Shown here: positions 22,001 through 35,700 of the stretch, one piece after another
Position numbering within the stretch: the stretch's first letter is position 1
How the letters are laid out: each line of letters starts with the position of its first letter
From: Dissophora ornata
Taxonomy: Eukaryota > Mortierellomycota > Mortierellomycetes > Mortierellales > Mortierellaceae
Reading direction: 5' to 3'
DNA length: 39,294 bases
Assembly: GCA_025201705.1 (NCBI GenBank)
Contig: MU616781.1
Coordinates: 3,546-42,839 of the forward strand
The notes under the pieces: generated by a model
What the model saw: only the letters and a program-made list of their open reading frames with translations
Told to the model about the DNA's origin: nothing
Database searches by the model: none
Position numbers and translations under genes: made by a program

Positions 22001-23319
22001 CACATCAAAACATTGACGCTAACCTTCAGGATTTCCGTCTTTAGACCCCACTCAGCCTCCTCAATTTCTGGAACTTTCGTCGTGCGCTCATTTAGGATGG
22101 CGAGGAATGCATCGTTCCATTGATTGAAAATTGGAGTGAGATATGCCTTGACCGCCTCCGGGTGCTCCTCCTTGATCGTGTAGAGCATCTCGACGGCGTT
22201 CCGGAAAATAGATGCGCATCTCGATCTGGTGGCGTGGGAATATATCTATAGAACCGCGCAAGATTTTTGCATGAGTGCTTGAACCCAGAGGATCTTTCCT
22301 ACTAGATGAGAATAGTATCACTCCGAAACTGACTTGGTCTGACGAGAGGATCCGCAACAGCTCCGGGAATAGCACTGGTGCAATTGATGGTAATTGGACG
22401 TGTGTGATGTCTTTACTGACAAATTCTTTATGCGCGTTGAAGTGTGAGAGAGACAGGTAATGTAGTCAGATAAGGCCATCATAGCGACAGGCAGATACCC
22501 CAACGTAATGAATACTCCACATACCGGCCAGAACTCGCATTGATCCGTGTACCTCGTCTGCAGACCCACTTTTCAAATAGTGCACAAGCACACCCAGGAG
22601 GTTTGGCCAAGAGTCTGGCCAATCGAGATGCGCGATCTTTGAGACGACATAAGCCTGTTTGTCTCAAAAAGCACATTAGACCTCATGCTTAAAAGTTCCT
22701 AAATGAGGATAAAAACTGGGCACACTCAAGTCTTACACACGATATCCGGATTCTATTTGTAGGGTCAGAGAGCCCTGTCAGGATGAGGTCCCGGACAACC
22801 GCTTTGATCTTATCAGAGAAAGTAAGAGAGATAAAAAATATCAGATCAGCAAAATTGGTGGCAACACATATACCATGTGTGAAGATGGACCTCACTGTTA
22901 CCTCTGTAGGCGGTTCAGGGCCACGGAACTTTGGGCTTTTTGGTGACCATTGAAAATCTACAAAGTTCTTGAGAAGAACTGCGGCAGAATGGCGCTGCGA
23001 AATATTGCACTCATGGGCCAATGCCAATCTCGTCAGACTCAAGGGATAATCTGCAGGACACCATAAAAAAGGCAGTTTCAGGTGCAGGAGAGAACGAGGC
23101 GAAAGTAAGTAAGGGCATTATCTAGCACAATCGCTATCACATATAAGACATGTATTTCGGTTTGGCGCTGGATAGGTGTCTGATCGCGTGTTGCCATGAA
23201 CTGAGTTGGTTTATACCTGGGTTGACCTGCAGTTCCTTGAGTCGGAGTTCCGCCGCCATTCGCGCGTTGGGATCAGTGGACAGGGTGTCTGTCAGGGTCT
23301 GAAAGACAGCTTGGTCCAT
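19006..23319 (-). CDS. IPO9: Importin-9 / Kap114-type karyopherin
   Basis: An importin-beta family nuclear transport receptor; known cargo of this subfamily includes histones H2A-H2B, TBP and ribosomal proteins. Thirteen exons join in phase to 1043 residues, matching the family length: 23319-23217, 23050-22902, 22808-22737, 22654-22525, 22425-22334, 22245-22024, 21922-20939, 20855-20505, 20413-20355, 20267-20048, 19954-19791, 19687-19566 and 19469-19006. The N-terminus has the importin-beta pattern RLKELQVNPG...YPLSLTRLALA...RHSAAVLLKNFV. HEAT-type helices follow throughout. At about residues 916-945 is a run of Asp/Glu, corresponding to the acidic loop that in importin-9 contacts histone surfaces, followed by a family-typical C-terminus. 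The junction LYNQK|VSAVAL was chosen because it alone restores family spacing. It is divergent from the ProRS gene. Confidence 0.93.
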
Positions 23320-23634
23320 TTTTTGCTTTCTTCTTTGGTGTCTACACTTCAGATACTGAGAAAGGCGGCTGCTGATGCAAATGAGAAAAAAGGGCAAATG
23401 AATGCAAGTGCATGATGAGAGCACATCCAGAGGCAGGGCGCGGTCAGACAAAAGTACGCGCTCCTTCGTCAATTAGACTCCTTCCTCATTAGGAAAGCGG
23501 ATCCAACGGTGACTGGTCACATCTTTCCCCCAGCCACAGCCGTTGCCTTGCGGACCTCCGCTCTCAGGGACGAGAGTTGATCAGCGATCTACTTTAAACC
23601 GGAATCAATCTTCACGCACCCACCGGCAAGTGAA
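23320..23634. promoter_or_regulatory. Shared divergent promoter of importin-9 and mitochondrial ProRS
   Basis: A 315 bp gap between two head-to-head starts. The importin side is pyrimidine-rich on the minus strand just before its ATG (TTTTTGCTTTCTTCTTTGG). No TATA box is obvious. A short minus-strand frame across it has no coding character. Confidence 0.4.
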
Positions 23635-25907
23635 ATGGCATTCATGCAGGCACGTCTAGCCACAGGGGCCCTCGCTACAGCAAGGCGCGGGTGTTGTTCT
23701 GCCTCCACGACCTTTACACGCTATGCCTCCACGACCACTGTAAGGTCTACTTCTACTCTATCTTTTCTCGCACTGCTCGAATGAAGTCTCCAATACGGCA
23801 CCTTTTCAAGAAGAGGTTACCTAACGTGCACCTCATTTGTAAATCGATAGTTCCGACACCGCGTTTCCAAAACCCTTGTCCCCACCTCAATACAAAATTT
23901 CGTCCATGTGGCTGGACAGGAGATGGTTCCTAGTCAGCAACTTTTACTTCGCGCCGGTATGATGCGTCAGGTACTTATTCCCAGGGCAGGATCTTCACAC
24001 CTTAGTTGCTCAATATAGCGCACCGTTGTTATAACTGTCGTAGTTGATACTGAAACTCTGCACTTTGAAAATATACAGTCGTCGTCGGGCATCTACTCAA
24101 TTCTACCATACGGACAAAGGATTCTCGACAAGATCGAAGCCATCATTGATGATGAGTTGGAGCAAATCGGATGCTCGAAACTTTCACTTCCAAACCTACT
24201 CACATCTGAGAATTGGAAAAAAACGGGGCGCTGGGAAAGTACAGGACAGGAGATGTTCAAAGTCAAGGATCGGAGGGGCTCAGATTTCTTGTTGGCGCCG
24301 ACGCATGAGGAAGAAGTGACGGCCTTGATTGCAAAAGAGGTGCAGAGCTATCGTCAATTGCCCATTCGCGTCTATCAGGTTGGTCGAAAGTTCCGAGACG
24401 AATTGAGGGCTAGGAGCGGACTGCTGCGAGGAAAAGAGTTCCTGATGAAGGATCTGTACACGTTCGATGTTTCTGAGGAGGAGGCACTCAAGACTTATGA
24501 CGAAGTTGTGCTTGCATACAGGAGGATAATGCAGCGTCTAGGTGTTCCATATGCCGTCGTAAGTGATTTCGATTTGAATAAATGCCAGCAAGGCAGTTGC
24601 GCAGAGTTCTTGTTCTAATTTACATCACTGCTATTCTAGGCAGAGGCGGATACTGGAAATATTGGAGGCACACATTCTCATGAGTTCCACATTCTTTCCA
24701 GAGGTAAGAGGCTAATCGGTTTGTGAAAAATGCTATTCCTGTGCAAGCAATTGGTCATAATTGAACTGACATGAAGTGTCACCATCTCATGGTCGTAGTC
24801 GGCGAGGATTCGCTGTTGTCCTGTGCGTCATGCGGATATACCTCGAACGAGGAACGAGCCGTCGGAATCATTCCTTCAGACCCCACTAAGGAAGCCAAAA
24901 AGTTCCGCAACTCGGACTTGGTTTCAAAGTGGATTGAGTCGCTGGATGTTATCCCCCGCTCTGCTGTCCGGATCAACCCTAAGCTCCAATTCGGTCTCCT
25001 GAAAACTCCTTCAGCAGAGGAAACCCAGTCAGATGTTTGCACGCTAATCGCAGTTGCCACATCCGGCGATCGTGCTGTGAACGAGATCAAAGTATCAAAG
25101 GCCTTCGGAAAGGTGGAATTTGCTGGATCCGCAGAAGAAATCAAGTCTATGCTGGGCGACGACAAAATAGACAAGTTGATGTTGTGTGTGGACCAATCAT
25201 TATACCCAGGGCAGTCTCCTATCAGAGCCAAAGAGGAGGAAATTAAGGGGGCTGTCCCGGAAGAGTTATCGTCTATTGCTCGATCTCTGGATAGCTACTC
25301 GAGACTTCAGGTCGTTTATGGAGATTACCACAATTGCAAGCCAGGGGATGGGTGCCCTCACTGTTTTAAGAACAAGGGCTTGATGCAGCCCATGGAGATG
25401 ACGAGGGCTATTGAGATTGGACACACGTTCATGCTTGGCACCAAATATTCACAGCCGCTGAGCGCGATGTTTGTTGGAGCAACAAACACGACGCCCGAGC
25501 CCATGCAGATGGGGTGCTACGGTCTGGGCATCACGCGACTGCTTGCGTCGATCGTGGAGGCTTCACACGACCGCAAGGGCATTGTCTGGCCCGAGACTGT
25601 CGCACCCTTCCGAGTTGCGATTGTGACCTCTGAGGATGAGGAATGTCAGAGTGCTGCAGAAAAGGCGTATGATGTGGTCCAAGAGGCGCTGAATGTCAAA
25701 TCGGAAGTCATTATCGACGACAGGAAGGATGTGACATTGGGGTTCAAGATGAAGGACGCCGATCTGATTGGATACCCATGGCTGATGGTCATCGGCAAGG
25801 GCTACTTGAGGACAGGCAATGTGGAGGTGCAGCACCGCAAGACTGGAGAGAAGTGGTCGCTCGAGTGGTCTAACATACATTCGTTTTTCCAGGAGCGGAA
25901 GCTGTGA
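23635..25907 (+). CDS. PARS2: Mitochondrial prolyl-tRNA synthetase (bacterial type)
   Basis: A class II aminoacyl-tRNA synthetase charging tRNA-Pro in mitochondria. Exons 23635-23739, 23851-23970, 24079-24558, 24640-24703 and 24799-25907 join in phase to 625 residues. The N-terminus (MAFMQARLATGALATARRGC...) is Arg/Ala/Ser/Thr-rich with no acidic residue, a typical mitochondrial presequence. Catalytic features: SKTLVPT at the domain start, APTHEEEV (about 148), motif 2 RKFRDELRARSG...RGKEFLMKDLYTF (about 178-205), motif 3 MGCYGLGITRLLAS (about 493) and a C-terminal anticodon-binding domain. Between motifs 2 and 3 is a region of roughly 200 residues in the position of the bacterial editing insertion; whether it is catalytically active is not clear. 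A HNCKPGDGCPHC element recalls the Cys pair of bacterial-type ProRS. The family resemblance is to bacterial rather than cytosolic ProRS. Confidence 0.93.
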
Positions 25908-26765
25908 GTCGGGTAATGTACTACGCCGAGTGGTTCAAATAAATCAACCGAATTACTGAATTCTTCAGACCAGATCGATCCATAGAGTAGAGGTGCTCAA
26001 AACATGCCTGCACGCGCGATAACAATAAACAAGCGCTTTATTTACGTGTATCTTTCCTTCAAGTCAGTAGCATGACTGGACTAACAATCAAGCACAGCCA
26101 AGAGGGCTTTCAGAGTGGGCAAGAGGCTGCTAAAACGAGAGCCACTGGGAGCAACGGGGTTGGATCAAAAGTTTACAAGTGCGAATTGAGGCGATGCAAG
26201 TCTGGAGCGCAGCAGCGACGTGCACAAACATCGTTTCTAGATTTCCAGCCTGGGCATAGCCCGTTTTCCGTGTCTGACTACAAGGAAAGGATTACGGAAG
26301 AAAAAAAAAAAAGTGTCGCATGGCGATGAGAGGACCATACTCAACTTCTTGCTCCCTCTTCTCCCCTGCGCATGCACACAAACACCGAAGCAAACAACAA
26401 TAACCCCCTCCAGTTCGTATTCTTTTCACTTTGCTCCTATTCTTTTTTGCATACGCTCCCTTTTTGCATTGCGCAACTCACCCTTCCCTCCTTCTGGCAA
26501 TACTTTCTCTTTTGAATTCATCCTCATTCAAGGCCTGCACTTGCCTGCCTTCTCTCGTTTTCTCGCGCCTTTTTTTCCCTATTGTGCCTCTTGCCCGCAC
26601 TGACAGCACTACCTTCCTCTCTCATTTGCATCTGATTTGTGATCTATTATTTCTTTACACACCTCGCACTATTTTTACAGTCCCTCCTCCTGGCTTCCTG
26701 TACAATATCAACGTGTATTCCTCCTTTCTCTCTTTGAGAAAAGAAACTAGGCGACTTTCTGAACA
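25908..26765. other. Intergenic region and leader of the BEACH gene
   Basis: The first part holds the ProRS terminator; an AATAAA lies at 25938-25943. From about 26330 to 26765 the sequence is strongly C/T-rich on the plus strand, typical of a fungal leader. A TTTTTACAG at about 26672-26680 could be the 3' end of a leader intron. Short frames here are low-complexity and are not called. Confidence 0.55.
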
Positions 26766-29700
26766 ATGTGGAAGACTCTTGTTGGCAAGTTCCAGCCTCT
26801 CCCAGCCACGTCCTATAATGACTCGCAGAACGAGCGGGATCTGGAGAAGTCCTGGGACGAGCGCGACACGACAGGTGTGGCAGGCATGCCTGAGAACGCA
26901 ACCTCGCAAGCAGAATTAGCACAGTACGGTTTGCTAGTTTGTAACTGTTTTTTTTTTGTTATTGATGTTTGGTGTGTCGCGCAGTGATGAAAAGAGGTGA
27001 AGAAATAAATTATGAGGTGCGGAAGACAGTGTGAAAAGGGTGTGTGAAAAAAGGTATCAAAGAACGGTGGTAGCCATTGTATCCGTTGGTCGTTCTGTCA
27101 ACGGAAACACCAAAGACGAACGGATTAGACCACAACAGGAAGGTGCATTCTCTTTGCTTGATCAGCATTGCCATCACAAAGGAGTGACATTAAGAATAGG
27201 GTCGAATCAATCATTGCAGGGTCGAGTCAAGTGCTTCTTTGGACTTCTTGCTTGCTAAATGAGCCATAACACTGCCATTGAACATGATAGACTGCGTGCC
27301 GCGTTCTTTGCGTGCATGGAAACCGAGCAGGAGCAAGTAAGGGCGTGCACTCCACGAGCTTGAAACAGGGCACTACTGACACAGGGCAGGGCGTTGGCTG
27401 ACTTCACACATCATACTATTCAATAGCAGCGCACTCGGCAATTCCAAACCGCGTTGCAGCTGTTTACTTCGATCTTTGGGCGACAAGTTTCAGGTCAGCT
27501 GGTTGCAGAAAGGTAACAACCAATCATCAGAAGCAACAGCAATGGTTTGGGCTCGTAGGAATAGTCTGGAGTCTGGACAGCGGTCTTTCTTTCCCTCTCG
27601 GTATTCCGATTGCACCCAAAACTCTTTGGTAGATGATAATGCAGGATGGAAGGCGTGACCAGATCAAAGATGGACGCCACGCGTTAAATAGAATACAATG
27701 CGCAGGAGGACAAAGGGCAGACCATTATTGCAAGGGGAGGCTGACACGTAAAAGATCGGAGGGTGAATGTGTTTCGTCGGAACCCAACAGCCCAACAATG
27801 CCATGCCATTGAGAATGTATCAATGATTGCGCAAAATGCGGAGAAGTGGAAGGAGACAGGCTATGTCCGCCAGTTTTGTTTTATTTTTACTCACCCATTT
27901 ATTATGTTTGATTACCTTCTGTCCTATTTCTGTGCTTTGATTTACCGACATTGATCGACGACTGTTGTTCATATGCGGGCAGTATCCATGATATCAAGGC
28001 CTTCACAGCCATGGCAAGCGCACAGTTGATGCAGGCGATCCAATCTGTTACGCAGCAATCTTTGCCTAAGAGGAAAGCAAGTCTTGGTATGTATTGGCTG
28101 GAAGTTTTAACCCTGGGAATGCACTGATCGAGAAGCGCTGTTACACTCGTTATACTGACACGAACTCTATTTATTTTTGGTCGACAGAGTACATGAAGGT
28201 CCTGCGAAAAACAGAGACGTTTAATGCCCTCAAGGCAATTGACATCTTGTCAAAGGCACCTGTAAGGTTATCTGGGCTAGGAAGCATATCCCCCAAACGT
28301 TATACGCATATCGCTCACTCCTATACCATGCGCTTGCATCAATGGTTCCCTTCTTTCTATAGGATAATCTCCTGGCAATCCTAGTTCAGCAGCAGGTGCA
28401 TTCTGGATTGTTGACAGTATTTTTGACGTTCGTGGAGTTTCCGTCACCGGAGTTCGAGGAGCCGATTGGCCAGAGCGTGGCATCGATTCTCGTTGTCTCC
28501 ACGCTTACCAATGGACTGAAGAGGCTGCTGTGGAGAAAACCGGTCATCTCGGTGCTGATCGAGAATGACGAGCTCTATGGATTGTTCGAGGTATTGGTCA
28601 TTCAGAGGAATAGTAACCTGGGAGGGGACCCTGCAGAGCTATACATCTGGAAAGCAAGGCAAGAAACATAGCCCCGTGCCTGCAAAGCTGCTGAGGTTTG
28701 GAATGGCGGATGTTCTCTTGCTGATCTCCTGACTGCATCCCTATTTGTGGAAAACCTTCAATAGAGTCACGGATGTGGTGGATTATGTGGTAGAAACGAC
28801 AGAGACGGATGTCATGCCATATCTTCACTCCAAGAATTGCGCCAAGTTGCTATCAGACGCATTGAGAGAGTATCTGGTGGATGGAACCATCGATTCTGTA
28901 CATCGGGAAGAAGGCATTCTGATCTTGCGCATTATCGTCAAGCTAATCAAGGTACCAAAGTGCTGCCTTGCTGCAACCCCACTATGAGGCTAGTGAGCCC
29001 CGATCTCAACGGATCTCCTTTTGGCCACTTTAGAAATCTTCGTTGATGTCGAGCGTGCTGTTGGACGACTTTAAAGCAAACAAGATCTATGAAACGCTAG
29101 CCATGCTCCTTGTATCGCCCCCATTCGACGAAGACATGCTTACATTCAAGGTTGGCACTCCACTATGACATTTCCCTGAATGTGGCTCTATTTACATCGA
29201 TGAAAATATCATCTCACACATTTTCTTTTCTACGGGATGCTGTAGTACACCATTATATCGCTGATCGAGGAACTAGTATTTATCGACAAGGAGGCACTGG
29301 CACCCCCAGAGGAGGGCACACCGTACCAGCATCAAGGTTTGTTGGTCACTGTTTCTCTGGCAACGAGATGGGACTTTACGAACATGACCTGACAGCCTTC
29401 CAACTTGTACAAACTAGATTTTGTATTTCCTGTGGTGGGTCCAGAGCATGGTAAGAAATTGAGCTCGACAGAGATGACCGCAGCCAACACAAACACAAGC
29501 AATTTCCCTCGACCTTACATTGCCAGCTATGTTTTTACCTTCTCTGTGAATAGCCGGCGCTGTAGTTCGCAACTTAGAGGCGTGTCAAGTATTGGTGACA
29601 GCGTTATTATATCCCGACATTTCCAACATGACGCTCTTACCGCCTGGAAACAAAGAACGGGATGCGCCCCCAAACCAGTTCTCGCTGACAGTCTTTGCCA

Positions 29701-32700
29701 CGCTATTGTCGATCATCAGAGATCACCCCATGAACTACTTCCTATTGGAGAGGCTCAACATCCTTTCTTATGCCATTGAGCGTTTAGACTCCTACCATCC
29801 AGAACTTCAGGTTCGTTGTGTGCATACTTGTTGCACCCCGTGGAATATAGTTTCCTGTGGTAATACCCCGTGAACTAATATTGGTTATCGCTCAAACCCC
29901 TAGTCATCTGTCATGGAACTATTCACATACGTTCTCAAGGATCTGAACTACGTACCGTTCCGCGACCTTGTCATTCTATCCATCCACTTTCAAGGAACAT
30001 CGTCGCCACGGACAACGGCGCTTGTTTGTGATACCGTCGCCAGCTTGCTACAGACCTCACCTGGATTCAAGGACGTCCTACGCGAAGTGGGACTCATCGA
30101 CATGTTCTGTAACATGCTTGAGGAACTCTCAGTCGTGCTGAGAGAGACTTTTGGCAGCCCACAGTTCAACAATCGCATCTCCGTCATCGACTTTGGGAAG
30201 GCATTTAAGCCTGGCGAATCCAAGCCTCGGAAGTATGGGATTGAGGTGGTGCACCATTTCAACAGCATGATGGGTTGTCTAGTAGAGCTACTTAGAGGTA
30301 GTAAGAGTAATATCGCGCTCTTCCAGTCCACGTAAGTCGGGTCCAAGATTCGTCCTTGAGGGAGGAGACGTGCTTCTATTTGCATTTGACATTGTCGCTG
30401 ATGACTATACCTTTTTCGTGGATAATTATAGGTTTCGGGGGGACTTGTTCTCGCTTTTGCATTACAACGAGACCAGAGATGGAATCTTGAGAGTCGTTGT
30501 AGTTCTTGTGGTTGAGAGCTATCGCTTCTTCCTGGAAGATAAGGAAGCATCAAGCACCAAATCGCCGCGCAATAGCTCCTCTGGATCTCTTGCTCAGAAG
30601 ACACTCTCAGCTCCCTATCAACTCACCCAACTCTGCGAGATCTTGCAGTCGCTAAACCGATACGACTTCAAGATGAAGATGGCTATCTTGAATGCGCTCA
30701 ATGAGGTATTTTTGGAGTGTTCGGAGCTCAAGGACGTCTTCAGGGAAGGTGGAGGCTATGTCTCGATCGTCTCGCTCCTCATTCGACTCGAGGATGCGTA
30801 CCAAGTGATCGATAAATTTGAACAGCTCAACCAACCCAAAAGGAGGCAGCGACGTGATTCGCATACGAATGAGAGAATCCCCACCAAGGCTGATATGCTA
30901 GAGCTGCTCACAAACGTCTTCGCGGTTCTCTCAGAATCGATGCGTGATCACCCAGGAAACAGCAGCTACTTTGAAGAGCACATTGGATTCGGATCGCTTG
31001 CGGATGCACTCCAGCTGACCGGTGTCTTTGGGCCAAATGGCGATGCAGCCAGCATGCTTGGCATTCTTTTTGCTTTTGCGACTCAAAACGAATCAGTGCT
31101 ACACATCTTTGACAATCCTGATGAGATTGAGCAGACACCCGAAATGGTTGCCAAGTGGCTCAATAGCCCTCAGATCTGCGTCCAGAATCCACATGTTGTC
31201 TTGGGTATTTGGAGGATCTGTATGAGTCTGCAGGATCAAGAGTCGCTCGCCTTTTGCGGAATGATGTCCCTGTTCGCATTGTCGTGCGCCAACAGGAGGA
31301 ACCAGGTCTTGATGGGGCAGACTGCGTTATTAGATGAGTTACTCAAAGCCCTATTTGACAACCCACCACTGGCGATCGAGAACGGAGGCCACACTTCCTT
31401 TGACGAGGGCAATGTCATGCGCGACATCATGTCTCGTTTGGCGAAGCGACTTATCGAAATGGGCATGTCCTCTGTCGGATTCCGGTATCTCATGGAGAAG
31501 TTCAGCGCCACCAAAGAGATTTCATTCGGCGAGTGCTCAGGTTTGCTGGACATGCTCCTCCATGGCGTGACCCATTCAAGATGGCCTAGTTTTGTACAGT
31601 TTGATGGATACAGTCGTCTGGATCTGCGGTCCCTCGGGTCCCACAATTTCCCACCAACGAACGGATATACATTCTTGGGATGGCTCTGTATCGAGTCCTT
31701 TGACGATGAGCTTGCGATTCAAATCCTTGAGATCTCGGACGAGGATCAGCGGTGCTATCTCAGCGTGCAAATCGAGCCTGAGACGCACAAGTTGGTCGTG
31801 AGTGTGTCGCATCACCATTCAGTCTCGTTCGACTTCGCGTTCGAGATTGGACGCTGGTACCACCTCGCGCTTGTGCATGCCAAGCCCAAGTTGACTATCC
31901 CTGGAGGTTCGCTCTCTGTCTATATCGATGGTATCCTTGGCGATAAGATCAAGTGTGGTTATCTCTCCTCACCTAGTGGGGACGTGAAGGGTTATCTCGG
32001 CCGCCACCAAAAACCTAAGATGACGGCCAAGAAGGAGGGATCAACTCTTTCTTGGAATCTCGGACCCTGCTACCTCGTAGATGAGCCACTGGATGTACAG
32101 ATTATGGATGTTCTTTACAACCTCAGCCCACGCTACCACGGCAACTTCCAAGACTCTCTCGGCAAGTTCCAGACCTACGAGACTTCGACAGCTTTGAATA
32201 TCAATCTGGAGGCAGCCCGACGACGATCATCGCCCGGCAGCCGCAACCACGAGGAGCAGGTCGCGCTTATGGCTGCCATCCGTGGAACGATCGGAAACAG
32301 CATTCCAGAGGACAAACTGGTGTTTGCTTTCTCCGGCGGAAATCTTTTGGATACTGTCGATACCAGGACCGTGGGTGCTTTGGCGGGCATTCAGCAGAGG
32401 GACCAGTTTTGCAGGATCTTGTTCAACTCTGCGATTCCAAGAATCCACCGCGGTATCAATCCGTTGTCAGCGATCGGTATCCTTATGGGCAACCCCTTGG
32501 TCGCTGCTCCTCGTGGATTGGATGACTCGATCTGGAAGGTCGGCGGATGCGTCGTTGCCTTAAGAATTGTCGAGAGTGCCAAGGTAATATATCGAATATA
32601 TCGAATATATCGTAGAGAAATAATGGTCCTGATTGAAGGTTACTAATACGCATGTACCGGTTCCTAGGACACTGCTACGCTGGAGAAGGCCGTCCTGTTG

Positions 32701-35700
32701 CTGGATCAGCTGATTAGATGTAGTTGGCGAAACTCTGAGGACATGGAGCGTATCTTTGGCTATGAGATCCTTGGATACATCCTAAAGCAGAAAAAGGCGC
32801 TATTCTCTGTCGAGATGATGAATACGTTGCTGAGTGTTGTGGGCATGGACTTGGAATACCCTGAGTGAGTTGGTCATCTTAACAGCGATTCTTCTGCTCC
32901 ATTCGCCTTTACTATTCTTCGTTAGTACTGACTTCTAATTTTTCCATTGGCGCTTCTGCAAAATAGTGATTCTGTGATCACGAACTCATTTGCGTTCAGA
33001 CATCTGATGCTGGACATGGATATCTGGAAAAAGACGGATATTGAGATCCAACTCCTTCACTTAGAGCAGTTTAAAATCTTCTTACAGCACAGCCACAAGT
33101 CATCGCTGAACGTCAAACGCCTTAGTACCATGCGTAAGTCTGACGCCCAACTGTCCGCTAAGGAGCACTACTCTTGGCTCCTCTTCTAATAATTTTTCTT
33201 TCATCGTTACACAGATGTTGTCAAGAAAATGCTGGCACCCTTGCGAACAGGAAATTATCCTTCAATCCAACTGCCAAATTACGTGGATGCCATGAAGACT
33301 GTTGTCTTCCACCAATTTTCGACAGAGACTGTGAGGAACCTCGCTACCTTCCTCGTTTCAACCTTGAAGCAGAGTAAGGACCCATTGCAGCCTACTGTAA
33401 CGTCTGGAATTCTTCATCACAATTATGTTACTAATTCAGCCATGATTTGGACTGCTTTAGCCAATCCAAACCGCTCCTCGTCGGTATCGTCTCAGCGCCA
33501 AACCGACACGAAAGCCGATGAACTCGATAGCGCAAAGGCATCGCTCAATGTCGATATTGTATTCGATCCGAGAGAAACAACCGTTTCCTCCACTCTTAAA
33601 CACGCTGTCATGGGCAACGCGATTATGGAGATGTTAGAGCAGATCCTCTGCGATCGAGGCAATATAGACTATGTCCACAAGTTTGCATCGACCATAACCA
33701 ACAAATGGACGCTTCTCTTTATTGAGAATGCCGGTAACCCGTACGGCGCGGTATTAGCCTTGAGGATCTTGGCGCGACTTTTATATACTCAGGGTCCAGT
33801 ATACTTGGCCAAGTTCAAGGCGTCCTATGGATTCTTGGTCCTGCAGTCCTATATTCCTCAGTTCTGGAATGTCGTGCCAATGATTCACGTCGTGATATGT
33901 ATCCTACTCGGAGTCGACGTCTGTGAAGTTCCCCTTCGCACTCCCCTCGACAATGAGACACTTCACAGCCTTTATGGCGACTCTATCGAAGCCACTGGTC
34001 GAACTGTCTGCCTTGATATCTTGCCTACGTTGATGGCCATGCTCAAGAATGGTGTCGCGGCAGCGATCACGCCTACAAACAACAATTCGAGTGCAGATCA
34101 GGAGAGGGCTGCAAGGGTTGTGGAGACCTATCAGACTCTGATCGAATTCTTCACTGAGATGCAGGCGAGTTCAAGGATCTTTAAGGAAATCTTTGTACGT
34201 CAGGATTTCATTGACGACATGGCCGGTATCCTATTCCCATTTATCTGCCACAGCTCCAAGGCTATGGTTGTTGAGCTGGAACTGGACCACATTGCTTCGG
34301 AGCCAGTGACTCAGGCGAGCGAGTCATCCACTACCACCGGAGCGGTATCGAATACAGAAGCTGGAACGGGCAGACCAGAATCTGGAAGTAGTTCGCAGCA
34401 TTCGTCCGTATCATCATTCATCGCCTCGGAGGCAAAGACGATAGACACAGACTCTATGTTCGAATCAGAGACAACCCCTGTAACAAGTACACGTTCTGAA
34501 TCGCCACCAGCTGTTACCTCTACCTCAGCTCTGGTATCCACCGTGGCAAATGCTGCAACGTCGAGCCTTTCTTTGACGGCGGCCCAGTCAATGTCCTTGC
34601 AGGTCTCGCAGACGTTTTCGGAGGGCTCTTTCAGGAGAGCGTCTTCCACAGCCAGTATGGGTCGCGTTCGTGACGTGGATTTGACGATTGTGCAAGAGCC
34701 GATCGCACTGTCGTTTCTGAAACTATTTGTGGTCATCTGTATCGACTCAATCCTGGATCCAGCACAACGTCCTCTTGCGGTTATTGACCTTGTCATGCAA
34801 TCCTGCCCACCTGCTTACAAGGGTACGCGTGGTTCTTTCTTTGATCGAAATCGGTGTTCTTTGCAGCGGTATAAAAATATGTATATTAACAGCGCCTCCA
34901 AATGTTTGTCTGGTCTACACAGATCACCAAATCTACTTCCAGAGTTTTCTTCTCGGGCACGTGGTCATTGGCTTGGAACAAGGCATTGAGGCGCAACCAG
35001 AAGTTCTTACCGACAGTCGTGTTATGGCAAATGTCGACCAGTTCTGTGAGTTGGTCGTCGATCTCACTTGCCAGGGCTGGTTCGTTGCTTCTTACTTAAT
35101 CCAATTCGATTTGATCGCCAACGCCCTGGAGTCAATATCGCAGGAGGCCTCAGCACCCGTCCCTTCTGGAGCCCCAACCCCGCGTCCAGACGTTGTCCGA
35201 ACTCATATGACATCCCTGCTGTATAGACTCGTGTGTTTCACATTGGGACAATGCAAAATCGGATCAGAGATTCAGACACTCAAACTGGAGGCTCTCTTGG
35301 ACAAGTGCATCTATTTCCAAAAGATCTTGCTCAGCCATAACCCGGGTGATGTTGAGTTTATGAAATGCTTGATCCTGCACTTGTTCACATTCCTCCCCGA
35401 GGCGGATCCCAAGACACGTGCGAACATGGTGATTTTGATCAAGCTGGTCTTTTTGATGAGACCCGTTGAGGCGTCAGGGTTGTTAAAGCTCAAACCAACG
35501 CATCCAAGCGACGATGAAGACTCAGTTGATGAAGGTTTCAGTGCCTTAGTTGAAGGAGTAGGTTACTTGGAGCTGTGAGGTGGTTTGCGAAGGCCTGTCT
35601 CTTTATCTAGGTTCTGTATCTAACCGAATTTCTTTATATTGATAGAACTACCCCGAGTTTGTCAAGTGGCGCGATGCACATAGCACAGAGCTGGAGACGA

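Noticed and set aside
26072..26603. Short plus-strand frames between ProRS and the BEACH gene
   Set aside because: Composition follows the pyrimidine-rich leader; no domain and no plausible start context.
27031..27258. 75-codon plus-strand frame in the first intron of the BEACH gene
   Set aside because: No acceptor or donor in phase and no recognisable sequence; the true small exons are at 27291 and 27427.
28741..28764. Possible extra exon start giving LWKTFNRV ahead of BEACH exon 8, which looks like the ALFY segment LPWRKS
   Set aside because: There is no AG acceptor upstream in frame (a TGA precedes it), while CTGAC about 30 bases before CAATAG is a good branch point. Splicing 28695|28765 gives the right length and alignment instead.
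34311..34796. 161-codon minus-strand frame within the BEACH gene
   Set aside because: Antisense to the Ser/Thr-rich insert of exon 17; the composition is a by-product of low-complexity coding sequence.
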